Positions 32,158-43,773 of a DNA stretch of 64,000 nucleotides are shown one piece after another; within the stretch, counting starts at the first letter, position 1, and every line of letters begins with the position of its first letter. The stretch is from Neoarius graeffei (taxonomy: Eukaryota; Chordata; Actinopteri; Siluriformes; Ariidae). The notes beneath the pieces are model-generated. The model ran no database searches, was not told the DNA's origin, and saw only the letters and a list, made by a program, of their open reading frames with translations. A program made the translations under genes and the position numbers. The stretch is from NCBI RefSeq assembly GCF_027579695.1, contig NC_083575.1, forward strand, positions 33,206,382 through 33,270,381, written 5' to 3'.

Positions 32158-33240
32158 AACGTCTAGTGGTCCCAGTCAGCTGTAGGCCCCTTGTTCTCCA
32201 TCTAGCACACACTGTTCCATGGGCTGGGCATTTGCGGCAACAGAAAACCTATTTGAGGTTAGGTGGTAGATTCTTTTGGCCAACAATGTACACTGACACA
32301 CAACACTACTGCAAAACATGTCCTGTCTGTCAAAAAACATCTGGTGTCCACAGATCTGAGAGAGCTCTGTTGTGTCCACTGCCTGTCATCCCCTCTCCTT
32401 TTCGTAGAATTGCAATGGATATTGTGGGGCCGTTGGAGAAAAGTAGCTCTGGGTACAGGTATATCCTCGTGGTATGTGATTACGCAACCCATTTCCCAGA
32501 GGCGTTCCCACTGCGAAGCATAACCACCCCAAAGGTGATCAGTGCTCTTGTTCAGTTGTTTTCCAGAGTTGGCATTCTGGATGAGATCATCACGGACCAA
32601 GGCACCAACTTTTCATCTCACCTGATGATGCAACTGTACAGCCAGCTAGGTATCAAGGCCCTGAAGACCACACCGCATCATCCCCAAACAGACAGGCTCG
32701 TCGAGCGGTTCAATCAAACATTGAAGTCAATGCTCTGTAAGTTTGTAGATGATACTGGATGTGATTGGGATAAGTGGCTGCCTTTCCTGTTGTTTGCTTA
32801 TAGGAAAGTCCCTCAAGCTTCAACTGGCTTTTCGCCATTCGAGATCTTGTATGGGTGGTCAGTGAGGGGGCCACTAGACCTCCTGAAGAGCTCGTGGGAA
32901 GGCACTACCACCATTGAGTCCAACAGCCAAGGCATGGTCCAATACGTTCTTCAGATGCGGAGCCGGCGGGAGAAATACCACCAGGAAGCCCAGGTGAATC
33001 TTCAGGCAGCACAAGAAGTTCAGAAGAGATGGTATGACCAACATGCATGAGTAAGGGAGTTTCAAACAGGACAAAAGGTGCTCCTGTTGTTGCCTTGTTC
33101 TTCCAGCAAGCTGGTGGCCAAGTGGCAAGGGCCATACACCATCCACAGGAAGATAAGTCCAACAACATATGAGGTCCACCATCCAGAGAAGGGTAAGCCA
33201 GTTCAAACTTATCATGTGAATCTTCTCAGGGCTTGGCATG
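32154..33240 (+). pseudogene. Gmr1-like integrase, located upstream of RT
   Basis: An N-terminal HHCC zinc-binding region (HLAHTVPWAGH ... CKTCPVCQKT) is followed by the catalytic core with D in IAMDIVGP, D in IITDQGTNF and E in RLVERFNQ; the last two are separated by 35 residues, the canonical D-x35-E. The C-terminal chromatin-side domain (LVAKWQGPYTIHRKISPTTY) follows after an in-frame TGA at 33,048-33,050, apparently CGA before mutation. The frame is otherwise open to the RT. Inserts element cDNA into the genome. Confidence 0.88.
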
Positions 33241-33779
33241 AGAGAGCAGACCACCAGATGGTGCTGTCTGTGTGGTACCTGGAGGAGGATGCGGAGCCAG
33301 AGGAACTGTTGAAGGCATGGAGTGGGGAAACAGAGGTGACACTCCCACACCTAGAGGGTGAGAAGCAAATGGATCTGTTTGACATATTTAGCCATTACCC
33401 TGCACTTTTCCAGCAGAGGCCAGGAAAGCCCACACTCCTGGAACATACCATTTGCCCCAAACCGGACCAGTTCCCTATCAGACAGGCACTGTACCGTATC
33501 CCTGAGAGGCTTGTTGAGGCTCTCAAAAAGGAGGTCCATGCCATGTTGGAACTAGGCATGATAGAACCATCAGCCAGTGAATGGAGCAGCCCCATCGTGA
33601 TTGTGCCAAAGAAGGATGGCTCCATCCGGGTGTGCCTTGACTTTAGAAGGTTGAATGCCATCTCCCACTCCGACGCGTATCCAATGCCACGCATAGATGA
33701 GCTTCTGGAGAAGGTAGGCCATGCTAATTTTATTACAACATTAGATCTATGTAAAGGATATTGGCAGGTCCCCCTAGAG

Positions 33780-34036
33780 CAGGGGTGTCCAAACTGATCC
33801 ATAAAGGGCCGTGTGGCTGCAGGTTTTCATTCCAGCCATGCAGCAGCACACCTGATTTGGCTTATTCAATCAACTGACACACCCACCCTTTAATCAAGGG
33901 TGGGTGTGGCTGCAAGTATTTGACTGTGTGAAGACAGTTCAGTTGATTGAATGAGCCAAGTCAGGTGTGCTGCTGCATGGCTGGAATGAAAACCTGCAGC
34001 CACACGGCCCTTTATGGATCAGTTTGGACACCCCTG
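33780..34036. mobile_element. Palindromic hAT MITE, 257 bp, in RT
   Basis: An 8-bp duplication ccctagag occurs at 33,772-33,779 and 34,037-34,044. The ends caggggtgtccaaact and agtttggacacccctg are inverted repeats, and the pairing continues through almost the whole element (for example gcatggctggaatgaaaacc matches its complement on the left arm). The loop is small (around 33,880-33,925). cag-gggtgtcc ends and 8-bp duplication place it with hAT. Confidence 0.92.
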
Positions 34037-34210
34037 CCCTAGAGGAAAAGTCTAAAGCCTATACAGCTTTCCGCACCCCTATGGGCCTATTCCAGTTTCA
34101 TATGATGCCCTTTGGCATTCATGGTGCACCTGCCAGTTTCCAACGGTTGATGGACCGAATACTCCAGGATTGCTCTGATTGTAGTGCTGCTTATTTAGAT
34201 GATGTAGTTA

Positions 34211-35813
34211 CAGTGGGGCAAAAAAGTATTTAGTCAGTCACCAATTGTGCAAGTTCTCCCACTTAAAAAGATGAGAGAGGCCTGTAATTTTCATCATAGG
34301 TACACTTCAACTATGAGAGACAGAATGGGGGGAAAGAATCCAGGAAATCACATTGTAGGATTTTTAATAAATTAATTGGTAAATTCCTCAGAAAAATAAG
34401 TATTTGCTCACCTACAAACAAGCAAGATTTCTGGCTCTCACAGACCTGTAACTTCTTCCTTAAGAGGCTCCTCTGTCCTCCACTCATTACCTGTATTAAT
34501 GGCACCTGTTTGAACTTGTTATCAGTATAAAAGACACCTGTCCACAACCTCAAACAGTCACTCCAAACTCCACTATGGCCAAGACCAAAGAGCTGTCAAA
34601 GGACACCAGAAACAAAATTGTAGACCTGCACCAGGCTGGGAAGACTGAATCTGCAATAGGTAAGCAGCTTGGTGTGAAGAAATCAACTGTGGGAGCAATT
34701 ATTAGAAAATGGAAGGCATACAAGACCACTGATAATCTCCCTCGATCTGGGGCTCCACGCAAGATCTCACCCCGTGGGGTCAAAATGATCACAAGAACAG
34801 TGAGCAAAAATCCCAGAACCACACAGGGGGACCTAGTGACTGACCTGCAGAGAGCTGGGACCAAAGTAACAAAGGCTACCATCAGTAACACACTATGCCA
34901 CCAGGAACTCAAATCCTGCAGTGATAGACATGTCCCCCTGCTTAAGCCAGTACATGTCCAGGCCCGTCTGAAGTTTGCTAGAGAGCATTTGGATGATCCA
35001 GAAGAGGATTGGGAGAATGTCATATGGTCAGATGAAACCAAAATAGAACTTTTTGGTAAAAACTCAACTTGTCGTGTTTGAAGGAGAAAGAATGCTGAGT
35101 TGCATCCAAAGAACACCATACCTACTGTGAAGCATGGGGGTGGGAACATCATGCTTTGGGGCTGTTTTTCTGCAAAGGGACCAGGACGACTGATCTGTGT
35201 AAAGGAAAGAATGAATGGGGCCATGTATTGTGAGATTTTGAGTGAAAACCTCCTTCCATCAGCAAGGGCATTGAAGATGAAGCATGGCTGGGTCTTTCAG
35301 CATGACAACGATCCCAAACACACCGCCCGGGCAATGAAGGAGTGGCTTCGTAAGAAGCATTTCAAGGTCCTGGAGTGGCCTAGCCAGTCTCCAGATCTCA
35401 ACCCCATAGAAAATCTTTGGAGGGAGTTGAAAGTCCATGTTGCCCAGTGACAGTCCCAAAACATCACTGCTCTAGAGGAGATCTGCATGGAGGAATGGGC
35501 CAAAATACCAGCAACAGTGTGTGAAAACCTTGTGAAGACTTACAGAAAACGTTTGACCTCTGTCATTGCCAACAAAGGGTATATAACAAAGTATTGAGAT
35601 GAACTTTTGTTATTGACCAAATACTTATTTTCCACCATAATTTGCAAATAAATTCTTTAAAAATCAGACAATGTGATTTTCTGGATTTTTTTTTCTCATT
35701 TTGTCTCTCCTAGTTGAGGTATACCTTTGATGAAAATTACAGGCCTCTCTCATTTTTTTAAGTGGGAGAACTTGCACAAATGGTGACTGACTAAATACTT
35801 TTTTGCCCCACTG
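34211..35813 (+). mobile_element. Tc1-like transposon, 1.6 kb, in RT
   Basis: It begins cagtggggcaaaaaagtatt and ends with the inverse aatacttttttgccccactg, bordered by TA at 34,209-34,210 and 35,814-35,815. The inverted repeats extend about 115 bases with only a few mismatches, so the copy is relatively young. It carries one transposase gene on +. Confidence 0.93.
34575..35597 (+). pseudogene. Tc1-like transposase with two TGA codons
   Basis: Starts [20 protein letters not shown]. The paired-like helix-turn-helix region ([21 protein letters not shown]) lies at residues 21-42, a second one near 70-115, and a GRPR-like basic linker reads SGAPRKIS. The DDE core has D in [10 protein letters not shown] in [11 protein letters not shown] and E in [12 protein letters not shown], with 34 residues between the last two. 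Frame from 34,575 to the TGA at 35,595-35,597 is continuous except for TGA at 35,079 (family Trp in RV-W-RR) and TGA at 35,448 (probably Arg). About 340 codons, the usual length. Inactive by these two codons. Confidence 0.88.
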
Positions 35814-36629
35814 TATTTTCAGTAACACCTGGCAACAACATTTGGAGCACCTGCATCACGTCCTGGGAAAAATCCAGCAAGCAGGCCTGATGCTGAATGT
35901 GCAAAAGTGTGAGTGGGCAAAAGCAGAGACAAGGTACCTGGGATATCAGCTGGGAAAAGGAACCATAAGGCCGCAGGTGGACAAGGTGCAAGCAATCCGG
36001 GATAGTCCACGTCCAACCACCAAGACACAGGTAAAATCCTTCCTGGGTATGAGTGGCTGGTACAGAAGATTCATCCCTCATTGTGCCACCATTGCTGCGC
36101 CCTTAACAGACCTGACTAAGAAATCTGTCAGTAATCCAGTGAAATGGAGTGATGAATGTGAAGCTGCCTTTAATACTTTGAAGAGTTGTTTGTGTGCCTC
36201 CCCTGTACTCCAGACACCAGATTTCAAAAAGCGGTTCCTTGTAGAGGTGGATGCTTCCGGATGTGGCCTGGGAGTGGTCCTCGCGCAAGGAGATCGAGGG
36301 GAAGAAAGGCCTGTCTTATACCTAAGTAGGAAACTGCTGCCACGGGAAACAAGGTATTCAGCTGTAGAAAAGGAATGCCTTGCAATCAAGTGGGCTTTAG
36401 ATAGTCTGAGGTATTACCTGTTGGGCCGGGATTTTGATCTTTATACAGACCACCGAGCACTGACGTGGATGAACACCATGAAGAATAAGAACGCCCAGGT
36501 GACAAGATGGTACTTGGAGTTGCAGCCTTTCCAGTTCTGTGTCCATCATAAGCGAGGCCAGCAGAATGTTGTTGCTGACTACCTATCCAGGCTACCAAGT
36601 ATTGCCACCCTAGGAGAAGAAGGTGGTAA

Positions 36630-37533
36630 TGTCACACGGAGCTCTTGATGCACCAGCGTGAGATGTTATAAAATGCACTACACACATACATACTGATACA
36701 TTCCATGTTGCTATTGCTAATTTCAGCCATCTAACTTTGTGGGTGCACACACAAGTTATTTGTAGTGATAGTTTTTTTGTAACAAAAGTACCTCATAGCT
36801 ATTGTAAATGACAACATACACACAGAAATACATTTAACATCTTTTAGTTACTTATTTTAGCGTGGTGAGTCGGAGCCTCGCGTTGTTTGTCTCTCTGTTC
36901 CATCCTGCAGTATTTCCTGGTTGCAAAGGACCCAAACATTGGAGACCGGGCTGGCTTTGTAGTGCCAGTCTCATCAATGACCACAAGCTTGTGCTGATGG
37001 TCTAATGGGTTCCTCCAATTACCATCAATTAACGGAAAAATTAATTGTTGTGAATACATAATGTTGTTGTATTGGGAACGGATGTGTTGGATGATAATTA
37101 TGTAACATTTTGTAGTTTGTGAAACCTGACATTGTATGTAAATGGTGGTAAATGGGGTTTTTGTCTGTGTAAGACCGGCTTGGGGTATTTTAGGGGGTGG
37201 AACTGGGGACTATTTAAGCCCTCTGAAGAGAGGTAATCTGGCTCGGGTTTTTTCTGGCATTCAGTCTGGTTTGTAGCCCTGTCCTGTGCTGTGTAAGCTC
37301 TTTAGGCTGGAATTTTTTTTCTGCTTTTCTTTAAAATACACTTTTTTTGTTTATTTTGTGAAATTCATAGGCCTATTTTATTTTGTTTAAAAGTTTGAAC
37401 ACTATTTTTCCCATTCTTATTATTTTATTTTTGTTCACTTTGGGGAAAAACAGACAGAAAATAAACACCTTTTTCTGCACCGAAGTTGCACTCCTTGGCT
37501 GTGTCATCATTTTGTCATAGAACGCATGTGACA
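36630..37533 (+). repeat. 3' LTR of the Gmr1-like element
   Basis: 904 bp, tgtcacacgg to catgtgaca, followed by the gtcac duplication. It contains the termination region for the element RNA (aataaac near 37,462). The first 19 bases code for the end of the pol frame. Confidence 0.93.
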
Positions 37534-37538
37534 GTCAC

Positions 37539-38764
37539 AAACCTGTCTCCCAGTTCCCCATTTTCCCAAGAACCATGAAAGAATTGCATATGTATACATA
37601 TAATGGCTTAAAATTTCATTGACCTGTAGTGGCCAAACAGTTTGGCCAAAAAAAAAAAAAAAAATTGTATGCTTTTATCATCAAACCCTCTACCAGCCAA
37701 ATTTCATATTGCTGATAAAATGAATGGCCAAGGACTAGTTTATAAAAGAAGGGTTTTCTGAAAACTAAAAATAGCAGAAAGTTGTCAGCCAAATGTCATT
37801 AAACTATATGGCAACAAGATCCCTCAAGAGGAGTCAAAAATCTGCCAATATAGCGTGTTACTCTAATCCCTACAGTTGTGATGATATAAACCAAAAGGTA
37901 AAGTCATTAATTATAGTGCTCCTTTCTGGTGAGTATGGCTCATTTAATTTGCCTGAGTAGGGTGTGGAACTTTAGACCTAACTACAATTGTGGTTTAGAA
38001 TATTTCAATGATAACCCTGTGTTATACAGTAGATGTAAATTAGGCCCTGCCTCATTAGAATTGATTGACATGTGATAGCCATATTGCAACGAAGCCTCCC
38101 CATGAGTTTTCATTATTTACATTGCCATCCACACTGCAATAATATTACTTTCCTAATAGCCTTTGTCCAATATGGTGATGTAGCAAGCCTTGCTCCTTGC
38201 TTACCTTGGAAAATTATGTCCCTTCCATTCAAAGATGGTGTGGTAAGCTGATAAGAGACTGCTGCTCCTCCTGTGAGTCTTTTGTATGTTTGCCTGTGAC
38301 ATTTATTTTTCAGTTATAGCCCAAGTAAATGTAACTGCTACTTGGACAGTGATCAACAAGATCAGGTAGAACTGGAAAACCAAAACTAACCTATTTGCTG
38401 AAATCAAAGGGGAAAGAAAATTTTCAGTTCCTTTGTCTAAACTAGAGTTGCAAAAACCAGAGTGGAATAAACACAGCTGGAAGAGAGTACAGAAAATGAA
38501 TGGTGATTGGGAAGACTTAAAAGGAGTATAATGGAAAAAGTGGAACTGACAAGTTAGGATACCTGAATGACTGGCTTGTCATAACAGTTTTGTTATTCTT
38601 GCATTTGTGAGGGTTTTTTTTTTTCTTTTGGTTGGTTTAATCCTGTTGGTGGACTGTCTTTTCATACTGCTGATGAACTGGGTAATGTTAGAACTGAACT
38701 GGGATTAATGGATTGAACTGATCATTAATAAGACATGAGCTGAATCATACAAGTGGTTGTGAAC
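37539..38764. other. No gene or known repeat seen
   Basis: AT-rich stretch with short homopolymer runs (A-run at 37,650-37,664, T-run near 38,618-38,630). ORFs are below any meaningful length. It may be unique flanking DNA. Confidence 0.5.
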
Positions 38765-38766
38765 TA

Positions 38767-39302
38767 CACTACCGTTCAAAAGTTTGGGGTCACCCAGACA
38801 ATTTTGTGTTTTCCATGAAAAGTCACACTTTTATTTACCACCATAAGTTGTAAAATGAATAGAAAATATAGTCAAGACATTTTTCTGGCCATTTTGAGCA
38901 TTTAATAGACCCCACAAATGTGATGCTCCAGAAACTCAATCTGCTCAAAGGAAGGTCAGTTTTATAGCTTCTCTAAAGAGCTAAACTGTTTTCAGCTGTG
39001 CTAACATGATTGTACAAGGGTTTTCTAATCATCCATTAGCCTTCTGAGGCAATGAGCAAACACATTGTACCATTAGAACACTGGAGTGAGAGTTGCTGGA
39101 AATGGGCCTCTATACACCAATGTAGATATTGCACCAAAAACCAGACATTTAGTAGAATTTAGCTAGAATAGTCATTTACCACATTAGCAATGTATAGAGT
39201 GTATTTCTGATTAGTTTAAAGTGATCTTCATTGAAAATAACAGTGCTTTTCTTTCAAAAATAAGGAAATTTCAAAGTGACCCCAAACTTTTGAACGGTAG
39301 TG
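38767..39302. mobile_element. Tc1/mariner-type MITE (copy 2), uninterrupted
   Basis: Same family and orientation as 26,858-28,079: the ends cactaccgttcaaaagttt and aaacttttgaacggtagtg, TA on both sides (38,765-38,766 and 39,303-39,304). At the position of the 691-bp insert it reads straight through (gaaactcaatctgctc). A small extra tagtagaatt near 39,148 is the main length difference. Confidence 0.93.
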
Positions 39303-39304
39303 TA

Positions 39305-39689
39305 CGTTTGGGTGGTGTCAAGGTTGGTGTAGAACTTTGTTCTTTCATGTACACATGGGGTAATTTCCACTAGATTAGTTAACCACTTAAAAGGATACTG
39401 CCCCACTGAGGTCAAGTTAAGTGAGGCTGTATCAGTTAATAGGGGGTCTTTAGAAGGAACATACTTTCAAGTTTTGTGACAATAGCTCAATTTTGACCCT
39501 GTCAAATGCCTGCTGAAAGCTGATTGGCTGATGTGGCCATTTTTTTGAAAGTACCCAAGTCATCATCAAACATCCAACTGCAGATTAGCATAGAGATGCA
39601 CTATACCAAGCTTCAATTCGATCAAGCATATAGCTCTTGAAAAAAAGCTATCTGATCTTATATCTGCCCCTTATGAATGACCACACCCT
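39305..39689. other. No gene seen
   Basis: Short apparently unique stretch between the MITE and a SINE. No ORF, tRNA or repeat family recognised. Confidence 0.45.
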
Positions 39690-39701
39690 TACTTTGAACA
39701 T

Positions 39702-40073
39702 CTCATCTCATCTCATTATCTCTAGCCGCTTTATCCTTCTACAGGGTCGCAGGCAAGCTGGAGCCTATCCCAGCTGACTACGGGCGAAAGGCGGGGTACA
39801 CCCTGGACAAGTCGCCAGGTCATCACAGGGCTGACACATAGACACAGACAACCATTCACACTCACATTCACACCTACGGTCAATTTAGAGTCACCAGTTA
39901 ACCTAACCTGCATGTCTTTGGACTGTGGGGGAAACCGGAGCACCCGGAGGAAACCCACGCGGACACGGGGAGAACATGCAAACTCCACACAGAAAGGCCC
40001 TCGGCGGCCACAGGGCTCGAACCCGGACCTTGTTGCTGTGAGGCGACAGCGCTAACCACTACACCACCGTGCC
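39702..40073 (-). mobile_element. tRNA-derived SINE, full length
   Basis: Reverse copy with the 12-bp duplication tactttgaacat at 39,690-39,701 and 40,074-40,085. The internal promoter boxes are intact in the antisense head (ggctcgaacccg and gcgctaaccactacacc). Very similar to the copies at 14,891 and 16,297. Confidence 0.95.
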
Positions 40074-40085
40074 TACTTTGAACAT

Positions 40086-42756
40086 GAGCTCAGAATTTTG
40101 TCTGAATGAATATGTTTCAATTTTCATGAAATGCATGCAAACAGTCATGAGTTCTACAAAAGTATGCAAAAGGTTTTGCAATAGGTATGCAATAGGTTTT
40201 TCACATTATGCAAATTAACCAAAATATACATGGGTGGAGCTAAATTTTTCTTGAGGCTTTTTTGTTTGGGAGAACCCACAGAATAAGTATCAAACAAATT
40301 TTCACTGTTTGGCTTACAGTATTCAAAATATGAGTTAAAACATAAAACGCTTCACTATAGCACCACCATGAGGTCAGTTGAGCTCAATCGAGCTCATCTC
40401 ATTCAGTCAAGCTCAGAAGTATTCTACCAAAGAGAATAGTATCTTTATACTAATACTGTACTAATATTACAGTATAACAGTATCTAAGTACTATGTGCTT
40501 AGCCTTTAATAATAAGAACAATTTTGACAGTTACAGTAGAGCTCCAGAAAGTGTTTGCACTCCTAATAAGAAAAATCCTAATAAAAACAAAAGGGTTCCA
40601 GCACTTTCAGTGCTTGAACTCCGAAAAATCCTAACAAAAATAATAGGATTCCATCACCTTCAGTTCTTGGACCCCTCATGATATAATGCATTGTAAAGAT
40701 ATGTTACAGTCTCCAGTATATCACTGAAGATAAGTGAAAAAATGAACCCCATTTTCAACAGCAGTAATTCTAATCAGATATTTTTGTAGTACTAAGATTC
40801 TGTACAATAAACCATGTGTTCAGACTAAGTTAATTCAAACATGAATAATGCTCAGTTGTCACATGCAGTCTGATATTGCCATCTCAACCACAAACTCAGT
40901 AATGTAATAAGCCTCTGTCTTATCCTTTATCACCAGTGAAACAAATCAGATCTTTCCTCTGATTGCATATCCTCATGTTGCCCTTAGCTTTTGCCACTGA
41001 TTCATCTCCCATTGCATACTGTATTGTACTGTATGTGCTTCATTATACTTGCTTAATGATTATTGAAATCCATTTCTTCCTGCTTGGTAAATATCACCTC
41101 TGACAAACAAAAAGCATGCAGCATATTTCTAAATGTCCTGCAGGCTTAACCATCAGTTTGAGATTATTATTGTTTATGTCTGTGGCTGACTTGGGCCTGC
41201 CGGGGCTCCCTGTTTGACACAGGCAGGGCCTTGCCTTGCGTTTGCTTCATCTTGCATGCCTCTATGATGGATGACCATTAAGGCAGCTTATTGGAAATGG
41301 TTTGATTTATGACTTGCTGCTGCCTCAGTCTAATGGCTTCATTTCTTTTAGCCAGCCCATGATGTCACAGCCAAGGTCATTTCAGCAGTGCCCTTCTCCT
41401 TTGTTGTGGTTTTTGAGAGTTGATGACCAGTGGAGGGGTGGGGTGAGCAAATACATGGAGACACACTTCCTCTGTTTGTGTATACAATTTTTGGCTTGTT
41501 TGTGCAAGAGTTTAATATACTGTTACTGTGTGTGTTTTGGGAAAGTTAAAGCTTAAAAATTCATTACTTAGACTGGAAAACATTTGTTTTCCTTCTCTTA
41601 TCACACTCTGTATCCTGCTTTCATTTGGGTAGATTGCAGACTACCAAAGCTCCTCTTTTTTTCCTGACAAAGTTTCTGTTTTATGGCCAGTTTGACCTCT
41701 GTTCATTATGCATTTACTTTAACTGAATAGCATCAGATCTGTGCTACTCCCATTCTGGGCCGGATCAATAAAAGCACCATTAATACTGTAAAAAAAAAAG
41801 GCTGATTTTAGCACTATCTAAAAACTAAATTTTCAATTTCCAGGGCAGGTAGAAGGTAGGCATGAAGCATTATTCAGAGGGAACAGAGTTGGCTTTGGCA
41901 TTCATTTGTATATCTGGAATATTCATTTGGTTCTCTGTACAATAGAGTTGTATTGTGTACAACTCCCAGTTTCCCCACTATTGGCTCTCTCGTCACTATT
42001 AATAAATTATGACTTCAAAATGCAAACTCAGTCATATCTGCAGCAATTTTTAGCTAACTAAAGATGGCTGGCCATTATTGCAAAATGCTAACCTGACTGA
42101 CTTTCTGGGCCATATAATTGAGAATACATACAATATAAATGCAGAATCGGATAAAATGTACCAATGAACCCTGTTTACCTACTACCAAGCCCACAGGTGG
42201 AAAATTGCATCTGTTTAGCTTGCAGAGGTGCCTGAGGCTAGTGAAGGTCTCCTAGCTGTGTCAAATACACTGAACATCACAGAGAGATATTTTTATCCAG
42301 TATCCTTCTCCAGCAACATGCTAGTGTCACCATGGATATTCATCAGTGCACATTTAATTTATAATTGTTGTAACTCAAGATAACCACAACTAATTAAGAA
42401 CCATTTTATTAATTTTATTTTTAGATTTCCATTTTATTGTCCTGACTTAGCGAATGCCCAGTTTTCTTGACCTCACCCACATATTTGACCTCCCTTTATA
42501 TTATTAAGAGGCCAACTTTGCCCTTCCCAGAATCTGGTTCATTGTTTTTGAAATCATGTGACCACTACTCTGCTAGCTTTCTGTGCAGAAAACCTCTGCA
42601 ATTTCACTGGTGATGATCACTTCAAAATCCATCTTGAACTTTTTCTTCATCTATGTGCCATACATGGAAGTTTTGAGTAGAACATGCTCGATATTTTCTT
42701 TCCTTTGTGGCCACCTGCAAGACGGATGAGGCTGGTTCTGGTCCATTACAACAAAA
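40086..42756. other. Apparently unique sequence, possible conserved non-coding DNA
   Basis: About 2.7 kb with little repeat character. A patch near 40,550-40,670 repeats a cctaataaaaacaaaagggttcc / cctaacaaaaataataggattcc theme, a short local duplication. The stretches 41,130-41,420 and 41,740-42,000 have balanced composition and lack repeats, unlike most of the window. I found no splice-bounded ORF that resembles a host exon; the frames at 40,493 and 41,302 are too short and featureless. Confidence 0.4.
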
Positions 42757-43695
42757 TAAGTCAAAGTCTACTTTATTGTCAATACTACAATATGTACAGG
42801 ACATACAGAAGATTGAAATTGCATTACTCTCAAACCCATGGTGCAGCAAACATTAAAACACCAAGTGTAAAATATATGACTGATACACACTAATCGTAAA
42901 GATATTAAAAAGGTCCCTGATATTAACATCAGAACAATAAAAAGTGACATAGGCACCTAACAGATTAAAGTCTGTGGGTATGGCTAGTGCAATTATAAAC
43001 AGTAGTGCAAATTGGATGAGCTTATAGACCTAAAGTGATGTGTGCGTAACCAGTTCTTGATGATGGCAAAGTCTGGTGTTGGGGGGAAGTGTCAGGATCC
43101 TGGAGTTTGTGTATTGATGGAGGAGTGCAGGAGTTTGTGTGCACAAAGGGCAAAAGGGGAAGGGGTGCGGAGCAAGGAGAGTTGAGCATCCTGACAGCCT
43201 GGTGGACAGAATGGTCCCTCAGTCTGCTGGTTCTAGCCCAGAGACTCTGCAGTCTCCTCCCTGGTAGCAGTAGGCTGAAGAAGCTGTGTAGTGGGTGGGT
43301 AGGATCACCTGCCATGCAAAGGGCTTTCCGGGTGAGGCAGGTGCTGTGTAGGTCTTGGAGAGAGGGAAAACAGGTGCCAAATGATTTTCTCAGCTGCTCT
43401 CACGATGTGCTGGAGGGTCTTGCAGCAGGACACAGTACAGGCACCGTACCATACAGTGATGCAGCTGGTCAGGATGCTTTTAGTGGCACCTCTGTAAAAG
43501 GTGCACGTGATGGGGGTTGGGGCTCTAGCTCTTCTCAGCTTGCAGAGGAAGTAGAGGTGCTGGTGAGCCTTCCTGGCCAGTGATGCTGTGTTGTTGCTCC
43601 AGGACAGGTCCTCTGAGACATGCACTCCCAGGAACTTGGTGCTGCTCACCCTCTCCACGGCAGTACCATTGATGGTCAGAGGAGCATGGTTCTCT
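42757..43695 (-). pseudogene. L2/CR1-type LINE 3' end
   Basis: Minus-strand frame 43,730-43,305 has FLGVHVSEDLSWSNNTASL, ARKAHQHLYFLCKLRRARA, LTSCITVWYGACT and LQHIVRAAEKII, the post-RT region of L2/CR1/Rex1-group LINEs. Further blocks (LLPGRRLQSLW, RDHSVHQAVRMLN) follow in another frame. The 3' tail near 42,757 on the minus strand reads tgacaataaagtagacttt. 5'-truncated and frameshifted, so inactive. Confidence 0.75.
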
Positions 43696-43773
43696 GAAAT
43701 AACCAAGTAAAGATGGCATGGTTTGGTCAAAATAATAAAATACTTTATTTTTTAAAGTTGGGACGGTAGGTTG

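Larger units (their letters stand above)
33240..36648 (+). pseudogene. Gmr1-like RT-RNase H, broken into three parts by two insertions
   Basis: Part 1 (to 33,779): IEPSASEWSSPIVIVPKKDG, RVCLDFRRLNAISH and ITTLDLCKGYWQVPL. Part 2 (34,045-34,208): FRTPMGLFQFHMMPFG, APASFQRLMDRILQD and the catalytic YLDDVV. Part 3 (35,816-36,648): IFSNTW, LGYQLGKGTIRP, FLGMSGWYRRFIP, then RNase H with EVDASGCGLG, AVEKECLAIKWAL, FDLYTDHRALTW and ADYLSRL. Removing both inserts and one duplication each restores the reading frame at both joins. The ORF stops 19 bases inside the 3' LTR. Confidence 0.88.
29047..37533 (+). mobile_element. Ty3/Gypsy retrotransposon, Gmr1-like, complete with two LTRs
   Basis: The LTRs are at 29,047-29,949 and 36,630-37,533; the 5-bp duplication gtcac is at 29,042-29,046 and 37,534-37,538. 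Just inside the 5' LTR is a primer-binding-site candidate (atggcgtcagaagtggga), and before the 3' LTR a purine-rich tract (aggagaagaaggtgg). The coding order is Gag, protease, integrase, RT, RNase H. Integrase before RT is the copia-like order known among Gypsy elements only in the Gmr1 group. Two DNA transposons (33,780-34,036 and 34,211-35,813) interrupt RT. Confidence 0.93.

Noticed and set aside
43089..43583. Plus-strand 164-aa ORF
   Set aside because: Opposite strand of the L2/CR1-type LINE C-terminal region, which is the real coding remnant.
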